From Liolophura sinensis (taxonomy: Eukaryota; Mollusca; Polyplacophora; Chitonida; Chitonidae): a DNA stretch of 64,000 nt. Location of the stretch: positions 14,888,623 to 14,952,622 of the forward strand of contig NC_088296.1 of NCBI RefSeq assembly GCF_032854445.1, given 5' to 3'. The position numbers and the translations under genes were made by a program. Numbering within the stretch: position 1 is the first letter of the stretch; every line of letters begins with the position of its first letter. This document shows positions 49,947 through 59,678 of the stretch, in pieces. The notes beneath the pieces were generated by a model. That model saw nothing but the letters and a program-made list of their open reading frames with translations. It was not told where the DNA came from and ran no database searches.

Positions 49947-50233
49947 GGGCCCAGTTTCACAAAGTGGCGTACAAAATTTGTTAACCGTACATTTATCGTA
50001 CAATATGTAATATGTCACAGTTACCATGAGTATCATACCACAACATGCCATTATCGTACATCTACGATGTCTTTGTGAGTCGGCAATTGCCCATTTACGT
50101 TTACACAAAGAAAAGGCGGTTCACTTAACCAATTTAAGCTATCAAAATTTGCGATTAAGAAAAGACCGTCTTAAATTAGTCGGGTGGGTTATTTCGCATT
50201 TTGAGCAACGCCATTACTATGTGAAACGACCCC
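49947..50233. mobile_element. Terminal-inverted-repeat (MITE-like) element, possibly two side by side
   Basis: Left end GGGCCCAGTTTCACAAAG is identical to that of the element at 40838. A first possible right end, GATGTCTTTGTGAGTCGGCA, lies at about 50067-50086, giving about 140 bases like the other element. A second, TATGTGAAACGACCCC, lies at 50218-50233. No transposase is present. Confidence 0.6.
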
Positions 50234-51207
50234 AATGATGTCAGTTTTACGGTAAAGAACACTTACCGCTGTTAAAACACACGCGTTAAAACTTTCCTAA
50301 TAGGAATCAACGTCAACGATGTAGTCTTGATAATTAAGTGTGCTGCATGTTGTGAGACTCGTCCAATCAAGAAAGTTCCCTGGCAACCACATCTCCTCAT
50401 GAAAAATTATCACATTCGTCATGCGGCTATAACTAGAGTGACTTTGCGGTCAGGACCTTTACCATCATAAAAAAAGCAGACACATGTACGGTTCCCTTGA
50501 ATGATATTTTGAGCGACCTCGTTCGATCATGTGACTAAGACAAACTGATCGAGATGGCTGTCGCAGTTGGGTATACCCTGAAAATATCATATTTTGTCAA
50601 TTTGTGTTCTTGCAATTTACTACTTTATGGTTAGGTCAACCTAAGTACAGGTTAGTTAATTTGTAAGAACATGTCGTTGACGTCGATTTTTGTTAGAGAA
50701 GTTGCTTACCCTACTGTATCACCCTCACATCTGGGGCTATTTTACACCGTGCTGCACCACTCTCGCATCTGGGGCTGTTTGACACCGTGCTGCATCACGC
50801 TCGCACCTGCCAAATGCATTTCTCAAACTGAAGGTTACCCCACAAACTAAAGTCTAGCCGGCTTAGTTTACGTCTTATTCCCTAGCGCAAACGTCTGAGC
50901 TGGTCCGGAGCCCACCTGGAGACACTAGTTTATAATACCGCGGCTATTTTCCGACGGTTAATACATGTAATATAAACGAAAATAAGCATAAGAACAAAGG
51001 CTTAAAGATATTTAAATATATAAATGGAATAATATACTGTCCATCAATTAATCATTACATAAACGCCATATAATTGAAACATATAGGCAGATATTAATGA
51101 CATGCATCTGTAGCTTCCTTCATACATATATGCATATGAAGTTTAATCGTAATTTCAGTAAATCCCTCTGTGTCATTTCCACGCCATGCATATGCTTAAT
51201 TAATAAA
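50234..51207. other. Intergenic DNA with a short direct duplication
   Basis: Two similar segments of about 46 bases on TCTGGGGCTATTTTACACCG / TCTGGGGCTGTTTGACACCG, each followed by TGCTGCA, lie near 50730-50800. No gene seen. Confidence 0.4.
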
Positions 51208-51240
51208 GTTCGCGTCAGGGTAGACTGCCCTGACGCGAAC
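51208..51240. other. Perfect 13-bp stem hairpin
   Basis: GTTCGCGTCAGGG (51208-51220) and CCCTGACGCGAAC (51228-51240) are exact inverted repeats around the loop TAGACTG. Outside the stem, AATAA/TTATT can extend pairing after one mismatch. It is GC-rich in an AT-rich surrounding. Confidence 0.85.
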
Positions 51241-52397
51241 ATTATTTCCATTCTATTACCTTGGTAGCAGCAAAATGTTTTCGCAATTATAACAAAAACG
51301 ACATTGTGTTATAGATTAACAGCTAAAAACGCCCCCATTTTCCCTGCCACGTTGTTTTCGTCCAACCGAACGATCTAAAGGGGCGTGACCTAATTCTGGA
51401 CGAAACCATGATGCGTTTTACAGGGGGTGTTAAAATCCGATGCTAAATATTACGGACGTGCTTTACGACTAGGATAGAATAATAAAAAGAATACGTTTGT
51501 TTCTCGAAAAGAATGCCGACTATAAAATATAGAACGATAAAATAAAGCATGTGCAGGGTTGCTTTCATACTGTACTGCCTTCAGTTAGGACGCTGTTATC
51601 AGGGTAGGCTTCAGTGAGACGGCCACGGTGTCAAACAGCGACCACACAGACAGTGAGCCGGGAAGGTCGCTCGTTGCTGGCAGCGACAGTTCGGGCAGGT
51701 CAAAAGTTTTCCCGAACTCCGTGTGACAGCGCTGAAGGAGCTGGAAACCTCTGGCATCAGCAAAACGATAACAAAAGTAGGGAGTTTAACAGTTTAAAAG
51801 TCATTAAAGTATGAATTACGTACGAAATTGATATAAAGAATTGAAACACACAATAGTTTATTACTGAATTTTATTTGGTTTGCTAATGTAAATGCTTTGC
51901 AGTCGTGTTATATTCTGTATCAAATTCATAAACACTTGGTAACATATGTTGATAAATAAGAAAACAATAACAGCATCATAAATATGTGTTTATGCTTATT
52001 ATAAGTAAGCAAATAAATATATTATAATTTATATGTTCAAGGTATCATGAGCTTTTATAGTATTGTGAAATACAATGGATGGCTATCAGAATATAAATTT
52101 GTAATGACGCAACCCGTACAAAGTCATATTTACATTAAAGCAGCCACGTGAACTTGTTTCACTCAGTGCGCCATACCAGACTTGTTACGTAAACTTGTTA
52201 CGCGTCACATTTATGCACAAAGGTCACATGATGTACCAAATTTGAAGATCAGGGTCAAGGGCAATATATTGGCGGCAGTCAGAAAATAGCGTTTGCGGAC
52301 AGAAAACGGACTGAACATTGTGAAAAAAAATCAGTTTAACACAGATAAACATCCAACAAGGATTGGGAGTTGAAAATGACGATCTGCAGCCAATCCA
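51241..52397. other. Intergenic DNA, nothing recognised
   Basis: No gene supported. The plus-strand frame at 51614-51814 has R/T-rich content without a domain. Confidence 0.4.
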
Positions 52398-52935
52398 CTA
52401 TCCCGAGGATGTGAAGTTGATGTGAACTGTGGCGTTATTTATTGTTGCATTGTTGAACAACCCTCCGAGACATGGCGGCGTGACTGAAAACAGGGATTTT
52501 GCCATTTGGATGGTATTGCCACTGTTACGTGTAACATTACCGTCCACAGCGTCGAGCATTTGCACTGAGAGTGGCATGACTGACATGGGAGTATTTTCAC
52601 TGAACGGTATTTTCACTTTCTGCATTTTCTGATAACACACTTGAAGCATGCAGGATATTGCTGATTTCACGGCGTTTTGAAACGGACGGTTTGGTGACAT
52701 AACTCCGTACACTGGATTCCTTGCAGTGGCCTGTCACAGACATAACGCCCAACACATAAACCCCGGCATCAGCAAGAACTGTGGCTGGCGTAGCCCGGAC
52801 ACAGTGATTCGTGTACCGGAGGCTAAGTTTTGCATCACGGGAAATATCAGACATCATGGTTGATTACCATACCATGGTTTGTGGTCAACTGGGAAGTTTA
52901 GTGGAGGCCGCTGAAAGAAAGATTCGCAGGAAGAA
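52398..52935 (-). pseudogene. Crypton-like tyrosine recombinase C-terminus, frameshifted
   Basis: Minus-strand frames in three registers give consecutive parts of one protein. They are SCESFFQRPPLNF to WYGNQP (ending at TGA near 52854), then LSLRYTNHCVRATPATVLAD and VTGHCKESSVRSYV (52597-52857), then GLFNNATINNATVHINF (52398-52712). HCVR matches the second Arg box of tyrosine recombinases, GH the following His, and SYV the nucleophilic Tyr (codon at 52699-52701). The order and wording resemble Crypton-derived DUF3504-type recombinases common in marine invertebrates. The register breaks near 52855 and again between about 52600 and 52710, with residues missing at the first. No N-terminal half is recognised upstream. 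Dead fragment. Confidence 0.75.
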
Positions 52936-53801
52936 TTATCAGATCCGTATGTAAAAAAAAATAAAACCCTCTTCGTGAAACTATTATTATCTGTTATTGT
53001 GTAGGATTCAAACGTCACTATGGGCTTAAAAACATCTGTAACTTGATACTTTTCTTCTTTAAAATAAACGTTGGCTCCGACAGAAAAAATAGCCATTTTG
53101 CTTCTTTGTTTATATTTGTCGTCTGCTTTATTCAATGTAAACAACAACCTCTATCCACCCATAGAACTAGAATAGACTCGTCCAGGAGTCAAAGGCTTCT
53201 GTTTCGTGATGGGGGGGGGGGGGGGGGGTATCTAACGACGAAGATAATGTACACTAGGCACAGAACCAAAGAGTGCGTTGTATGTAATAAAAAGGAATTG
53301 AAGGGTAATTTGACATAACAGTTTTTGCCCAGGTCTGTTTTGGCGTCATGTCATGACGTCACGATACCGTTTTACAACATGAGATCACACCACAGGGTTT
53401 GCAATGTCACAAAACGTCAGCAATTATGACGTCACACAGATCAGCCGCTATTTATTTAGGAGGGCCATAGCTTATATGTGATCGGCGATGTGCAGGCTAA
53501 CGAAATTTCACGTTTGATACATATTTTTCCTTGCCAAACAGTTTTCAGGAACATTGACATACACAACATCGAGTCTGGCCCACACAGTGACTTGATCAAG
53601 GGGAGCTAACTCGATGCAAATTGCATTTGCCAGCCAAATGATTTATGTGCTCTTGGAATCGTGACGTTCCCTTCATCATGTTGCGAGCATATTGACTTTT
53701 CTCAATAAATTTGTAAGGCAAGTTCAAAAGGCAAAATGGATATGGCTAGCACGACAAATACTATTTTTCACTGTGAGAACCACAGCTGAAATAAATGCAT
53801 T
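52936..53801. other. Intergenic DNA with an 18-G tract and CRE-like motifs
   Basis: 18 consecutive G lie at 53211-53228. TGACGTCA-like motifs lie near 53352-53359 and 53427-53434. No gene seen. Confidence 0.5.
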
Positions 53802-53998
53802 TGATTTATTTATGTATGGGATTGTAGTTTTATGCAGTACTCAAGAACATTTCACTTCCACGACAGCCGTGAGCATCATGCCAGACGGACATGGGCAGAG
53901 CTCCGGGGGGAGTGGGGAGGGGGGTAGGAAGGGGGAAACACACAACCATCCGGAGATTAGTAGAAGACCATCCATGTGCGGCCGGAGAGGAAGCTGGC
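53802..53998 (-). mobile_element. SINE-A, 5'-truncated, with G-rich expansion
   Basis: Minus strand: GTTTTATGCAGTACTCAAGA, GACATGGGCAGAGCTCCGGG, CATGTGCGGCCGGAGAGGAA. A G/A-rich expansion of about 25 bases (53907-53935) interrupts the central CCCGGG region. Confidence 0.88.
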
Positions 53999-55216
53999 TC
54001 TACCGGAAAGTTTGGCACAAAATCGATCAGCCAAAATTGAAGTGAATGGTTTGGTGTTGTTTTAAAATAACCCAAATAATTAATTGTACCTTCCACTGCG
54101 GCGTCTATGAAGGTGTTAATTCCCTAACATTGATATAGCCAATTGCAGTATAACTGCTTTTTTAAAAAATTTTACAATCAGTACAAAGCCATAAATAGCG
54201 CAGGTAAAAATCTGATATTTGCTGAACAGCAATACTTTGAGGTATTTTGGGATAAAAACTGAAAATTGCACTTGATTAGAGATTATAGATAATATAGTAA
54301 ATCATTCTTGGATACACGGTGTAAACAACATCCAATATATAAATCAATATGTATCTGACCTCAATCCTTTAAAGTGTTTGATTTGTGTGTATTTGATGTT
54401 CAAGACTGTTGAAGCCTTTGATTTTCAAAAGACGTTGGAGCCATTTCATATACCGTTTGAATGAACCCTTTAGCTAGTATCTCTCGGGTTAGAAAATTGG
54501 CTCGTGTATTTAGCAAAGACATAAATCAGATGTGACCTCAATCCATGCCGCAGCGAATCAATGCTCACGTGCGTTGTAAATGTATACGTGGCAATAAAAC
54601 CCGGACTGATAGTGTAGTCAATAGAAAGGGACAGTAACGACATTTGGACGTAAACTGATATAAACAGTGCGTAGCCAAGTGCCCTAGAAGGATGTCAAAA
54701 ATAGCGATTGTGTCCGTGTCAACGCTTTTACCTGGCTGACTGTGATACCTGTAAACAACAAAAAGACACACCTGTGCTCAGGTAACTGCATGATAACTTT
54801 GATCACCGGACGAAGTCTAGCCGGCACTCATGGCTTGGTAAGGTATGCTTAAGTCAACCGTTAAACCGACATAGGCTATAACCTCACTAACAGCAGCAGG
54901 ATAGAGATAATATGACTGGAAGGTAAGGTGTTGTCCTAATGCAATATATGACATTTTACTAACACTTTTTTCAGGATAACAAATTACCAACACGTCAAGT
55001 GCAGATTTTTAAGATACCTTAGAATTAGAGGCTCAAGTAAATCTCTGTCTTCTATAAAATAAACATTATTCTTTCCATATGTTGAAGGATAAATATACTC
55101 ACAACTTCTTGTTCTGTTAACCTGCACTCAAAAATAACACGCACATTTCATTACCGTTATATTTGGCACGATGCCAACAAATATCTCAACATGACAAGGC
55201 GACTTAAGATAATGCT
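53999..55216. other. Intergenic DNA, nothing recognised
   Basis: No supported gene, RNA or repeat. Confidence 0.4.
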
Positions 55217-55345
55217 TATTTATTTATTTGTATTAACACGTGACGCCATGCTCATGTTTATTCGCTTGATTGATGTTATACGACGTACTCAATAATATTT
55301 CGCTTATACGACGAGGCCAGCGTTGTGGTGAAAGCCCGAGGGGAC
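55217..55345 (-). mobile_element. SINE-A 3' end fragment
   Basis: Minus-strand tail. ATTT repeats, a possible second worn tail, then GATGTTATACGACGTACTCA and GCTTATACGACGAGGCCAGC, ending at GTGGTGAAAGCCCGAGGGGA. Confidence 0.8.
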
Positions 55346-55507
55346 ATACTCATATATTTAGAGCTTACTGGTGTGTTTGTGAACGAACATGTTTAACAAA
55401 GCGAAGAGCCTGCTGTGAACAATCGTAACTTTCAGATTTAGTTATGCCATTATCAGCCATGGTGACGCCCCATGTGGCACTAAATATATTCTGGTTGCTT
55501 GCGTGGA

Positions 55508-55869
55508 GTGAGTGAGTGAGTGCTTGGGGTTTAACGTCGTACTCAACAATTTTTCAGTCATATGACGACGAAGGAATCATTAGGGTGCATGCACGTGTAA
55601 TGTGCCTCCTTGTTGCAGGACGGATTTCCACCGCTCTTTTATTTAGTGCTGCATCACTGAGACGACTTACCGAAGGCAAGTAAGCCGCCCCGCCCGAGCC
55701 ATTATACTGATACGGGTCAACCAGTCGTTGCACTATCCCCTTCATGCTGAACGCCAAGCGAGGAAGTTACAACTTCCTCTTTTAAAGTCTTAGGTGTGAC
55801 TCGACCAAGGATTGATCCTGGATCTACCGGTCCCGAAGCGGACGCTCTACCAACTGTGCTATCCGGGCC
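55508..55869 (-). mobile_element. SINE-B, full length, with 15-bp target-site duplication
   Basis: The reference copy for SINE-B. Read on the minus strand it starts CGGCCCGGATAGCACAGTTG, with A box TAGCACAGTTGG (55850-55861) and B-box-like GGTCGAGTCAC (55796-55806). It then has a body of about 250 bases and ends GAGTACGACGTTAAACCCCA and a CACT repeat. GGTTGCTTGCGTGGA flanks it exactly at 55493-55507 and 55870-55884. The tRNA-like head implies RNA polymerase III transcription and LINE-dependent spread. It is nearly identical to the 29.8-kb copy. Confidence 0.97.
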
Positions 55870-55884
55870 GGTTGCTTGCGTGGA

Positions 55885-56348
55885 CGTTGCGTGTGTAATT
55901 TTGTGAAAGGCTTTACACAATCGACTCGATATCTCAATTATTACCCGCCCAGTAGAACGTTGTCATTCATTATTCAAAGCTTATGGGTCAATATCAGAAA
56001 TATATGTCTTATATATGTACACTTTCTTACATTACATACTGATAATAATTGATTTTCTATTTTATCTGACGTTTGTGTAAAAAAAAAAAACTAAAAAAAA
56101 AACGATACGGATAAGGACGCAGCGAGATTCGAACTCTTGACTTCCCTGTTCAAGAGTTAATGGTTTGAACTACTTGTATAACACTAAATGTACACTGCTG
56201 AATTCGAACTCGCTTTTTTTTTTCACTTCATTTAATCGAGTTTCCCGTTTACAGCTAGTAGTTTGTATCTTGTGGCGGCAGCTAGCATAACAGGAGGCTC
56301 GGGCGGAGAGATCACACATCACAAGGTACATAAGAAGTCACCTCAATG
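55885..56348. other. Intergenic DNA with a tRNA-like scrap
   Basis: A-rich run at 56080-56101. GCAGCGAGATTCGAACTCTT near 56118-56138 is a minus-strand B-box-like remnant without a complete tRNA. Nothing coding. Confidence 0.4.
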
Positions 56349-56386
56349 GAGTGAGTGAGTGACTGCTTGGGGTTTAACGTCGTATT
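56349..56386 (-). mobile_element. SINE-B 3' terminus, separated from its body
   Basis: GAGTGAGTGAGTGACTGCTT, GGGGTTTAACGTCGTATTT. The element appears to resume at about 56921. Confidence 0.8.
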
Positions 56387-56920
56387 TGTAGTGCTACTTC
56401 ACTTCCAAGGGAGGACAAGTGAAACTGATATGAATTATACCGTATGGAATATGACTAGCACCACAGTTCGAAACAATTTACTCTGGATAACGCTTTATGA
56501 CCTCTTATAAGTGAAGAATCCTCAAATACAAAGTCCTCGGCAGGTTCCGAAAAATTTCCCTGATGCGACATGAAAATGATGAATCAAGCTGATGGGACCT
56601 CGAGTAGGGTATTTATACTGGAATTTTATACTGGTCATCGGCGTTTGAATGTACGACGTCATTGGTTGCTATACGTCAGCGATTGGTGACGCCAAGTGCT
56701 CCTGCATGACGTCACGCCAGGCAAAATTGGAAACCGCAGAAAACTTTCGTTTCCGTATTATTCCCCCAACTAATAACAACAGCTTTAATACAAAAAATGC
56801 ATTTTTTTCTACAGTTTAAGAAAGCAATGCGGTCTGTCTCGATGCTTATCATTTAACCTTGCCTTTAGGACATATATGTCTTCACATTCAAGTAGCTCTT
56901 TAACATTTTTTTTTTTTTCA
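56387..56920. other. Insert of about 534 bp splitting a SINE-B; CRE and CCAAT-like motifs
   Basis: Between the two SINE-B parts lies unrelated DNA. It contains ACGTCATTGGTTGC, ACGTCAGCGATTGGTGACGC and CATGACGTCACGCC at about 56655-56730, that is two inverted CCAAT boxes and three CRE-like sites. It ends in a T-rich run. No terminal repeats or coding frame are recognised. Confidence 0.5.
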
Positions 56921-57182
56921 TATTTTGTCTTATAACGACGAAGGAGTCCTTACAGCGCATGTAATGTGCCTCCTTGTTGCAAGACGGATTTCCGCCGCTC
57001 TTTACCGAGGCTTACGACTGACGTAAGGCAAGTAAGGTGCCCCACCCGAAATATTATACTAATGCGGGTCAACCAGCCTTTACACTATCCCCTTAATGTT
57101 GAACGCAAAGCTTCCTCTTTTAAGGTCTTAGGCCTGATACGACCCAAGATTGACTCTGGATCTACCACACCTGAAGTGGACG
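56921..57182 (-). mobile_element. SINE-B body and head, separated from its 3' terminus
   Basis: Starts TCATATTTTGTCTTATAACG, continues ACGACGAAGGAGTCCTTACA, AATGTGCCTCCTTGTTGCAA and ends in the tRNA-like head GATTGACTCTGGATCTACCA. Diverged. The frame across it is not a gene. Confidence 0.88.
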
Positions 57183-58010
57183 CAGGACCTCAGTGGGAGC
57201 CATATCCAAAATGTTGTCAAGATCTGTTGCATTCTGCTGTACACATATAAGCCATTTCTCTCTCGGCCAACACAGGCCCGGCGTTGAATGTCAGAGAGTG
57301 AAACGCATCTGATCATAACGGAGGTCTACTTTCTCGGCTGTATCGTGACTGGCTTTGTTATGATGCAGTGTCGCGGTAACCTCGCAAAATCAAACGACGC
57401 TCTAATTACTGATTTATTATTGAATGGCGAATGGCAGGGATTGAAAACTCATGTTTCTGACGCAAAAACTTTGCCATCCATCATGCCGAATGAACCTGTT
57501 GCCAAGGCGCCACGCGCATGCTTCCTCTAGCGTGACATGAAATCGATTGCAACGACGCTTCAACGCAGCCCACTAAACAGTAAATGCATCGCTCAACATT
57601 TTTGTAACCGACCTGTTTTGCTTTACATAATATCGCCCGTACTATTTGTATTGCACATATTATCTGAATTTATTTTCTAGCATATGTTTAACTCAATTCA
57701 GACTGGCATTTTATCGATGAGACCAAGTTTAGTGAGACGTCTATCGAGTAGAAGAGTGCAATATAACTGCACATTTGCAGACGGGCGATGCATTGACATT
57801 AGCTGATAACGAGATGCGTTTACAACAACGTCTCGTTTGCAATGCAGTGCGTTTGTAATGCGATTCATTTATATTGCGATGCATGTATTAAACGGCGCAT
57901 TGAGAATGGTGACGATATTGGTTAATATCACATAATGCTATGGAAAAATACTACTATATTTGTCTTCTTTCTCCACAGCTTTACAATGTCTGAATTTATT
58001 AAAATATGAT
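57183..58010. other. Intergenic DNA, nothing recognised
   Basis: A stretch near 57780-57900 repeats GATGCATT/GATGCGTTT-like words loosely. No gene. Confidence 0.4.
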
Positions 58011-58092
58011 TTATTTGTTTAACTGGTGTTTTACGCCGTACTGGAGAATATTTCACCTGTACGACGGCGGCCAGTATTGTGGTGGAGGGAGA
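58011..58092 (-). mobile_element. SINE-A 3' end fragment
   Basis: GTGTTTTACGCCGTACTGGA, ACCTGTACGACGGCGGCCAG and TATTGTGGTGGAGGGAG. 5'-truncated minus-strand copy. Confidence 0.88.
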
Positions 58093-58253
58093 CTATTAAA
58101 ATGTGTCAGCCAAGCAATTAACATCTATTTCTTAGCATGACATATTTATGATATATTAGACCTTTAATATGCACACCACAAAAATGAAAACAATAAAATA
58201 TACTAATTGAATTAAATTTTAGAAAATACATAAATATTCCTGAGCACGATCAA

Positions 58254-58275
58254 TCGATCAATCAATCAATCAATC
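58254..58275. repeat. (AATC)n microsatellite
   Basis: About five ATCA/AATC units. Confidence 0.85.
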
Positions 58276-58363
58276 AGGCATGCAGGGGTTATTGATGTAC
58301 ACCCTCGTGATGGTAGCGAGCCATCTGGTCAATCAAAAGGTTGGATGTGGAAATTGTAACAGC

Positions 58364-58367
<4 letters not shown>

Positions 58368-58434
<67 letters not shown>

Positions 58435-58478
58435 AGCTAACCCATAACCTATATATATAAATATATATATATATAACC
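58368..58478. repeat. Compound (CA)n-(TA)n microsatellite
   Basis: A CA run of about 36 bases directly followed by a TA run of about 28 bases. Another AT-rich run follows at 58449-58476. Confidence 0.97.
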
Positions 58479-59125
58479 TTATCTGTGCCGGGTGACGCAC
58501 AATTCGGTACAAATATTCCGGTACAAATACTTCAATCAAATACACACAGCCTGTCAAAAGCTCTCCGCAATAATTAACATATTCGGCTAACCCTTAACAA
58601 CCTTATATTTACTTTTCGGTCCCAAAGACACGACGGTCGAGCAAAGCCCTTGTACATGTGGGTTCAATAGGATTTTAATGTATACAGCTTGGGTCAAAAT
58701 TTGACACCGAATTTCATATATCTTAGAATGAGATCCTTAAATAAATGACAGCCATTGAACTAGTGAGGCTGTAAAGTGCAGTGTCTTACGGGAATGACTC
58801 GCAATTTACATGGGTTCGAGTCAGTTTATTATAAAAGCCCCCTACAGCGTTCATTTCTTCACCTCTATCACGGAAAGGCTTTAATATATGTACCCTAGCT
58901 TGTCATTCATGCCAACACTGATGTTTTAAAGTTTTTTTAAACATAACTATGTTCTATGTCAACCGCGTCGCTATTCATTGGTCACGTGCCTGTCAAATTA
59001 AAACAGCGTTGCTGTGGGCCACATGGCCGTATCTACTGAGGTCGCGTGTTCAGATTCAGCTTCAGATGATGTTCTTCGCATGTATTTTTGTGCCAACATG
59101 CATTCGTGTGAACGCGGATTTGTTT
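58479..59125. other. Intergenic DNA with a tRNA-like B-box scrap
   Basis: TTACATGGGTTCGAGTCAGT near 58806-58825 matches a B box, but no A box or acceptor stem fits. No gene seen. Confidence 0.4.
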
Positions 59126-59365
59126 ATCTATCTATTTATTTGATGGGTGTTTTATTCCGCACTCAAGAATATTTTGCTGATATGACATCAGCCACGTCAT
59201 GAAGGGAGGAAACCAGACAGAGTTAGAGGGAAACGCGCGACCATCTGCCTGGCAGACTTTCCAACGTACGGCCGGAGAGGAAGACAGCGTGAGCTGGATT
59301 AAACTCACAGTGACCGCATTTGTACAAAGTTCCTGTGTCATTCCACCGCGCTGGCATGCTAAACC
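59126..59365 (-). mobile_element. SINE-A, near full length, diverged
   Basis: Minus strand: GGGTGTTTTATTCCGCACTC, GGAGGAAACCAGACAGAGTT, ACGTACGGCCGGAGAGGAAG, ACTCACAGTGACCGCATTTG and a worn A-box end GCGCTGGCATGCTAAACC. Confidence 0.92.
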
Positions 59366-59452
59366 ATCAATGAAAATTGGTTCTGAGGTTGCTTCAACCA
59401 CTTTTCCGCTATCCACAAAGGTGGAGCGAATTGGAAGAGTGACATCAATTAA

Positions 59453-59678
59453 TGACGTTGCGGTATAGCCGACCGTCTTTATGACGTTAACGTTTTCTAT
59501 TCCCTTTTTGACGCTGCAACTGTGACGTCTCAATAATTGGCTTCTCTGTCGCTCATGCGTGTCTAAGCGCCATTGAAACGTCGCGTTGGTCAACGTATTA
59601 TTATGACGTCATAGAGGACATTTAACTTTGTGGCGGAAAAGAACGAAACTCAACGACGCCCTTTATGACGTAACGTCA
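59453..59678. promoter_or_regulatory. Cluster of CRE/ATF-like TGACGT motifs
   Basis: TGACGT occurs at 59453, 59482 and 59523, TGACGTCA at 59604-59611, TGACGTAACGTCA at 59666-59678, and TGACGC at 59509. Six sites in about 225 bases is dense. This lies about 1.9 kb upstream of the start codon at 61568, on the side where a non-coding first exon would sit, so it could be a promoter or enhancer. No TATA box was identified. Confidence 0.35.
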
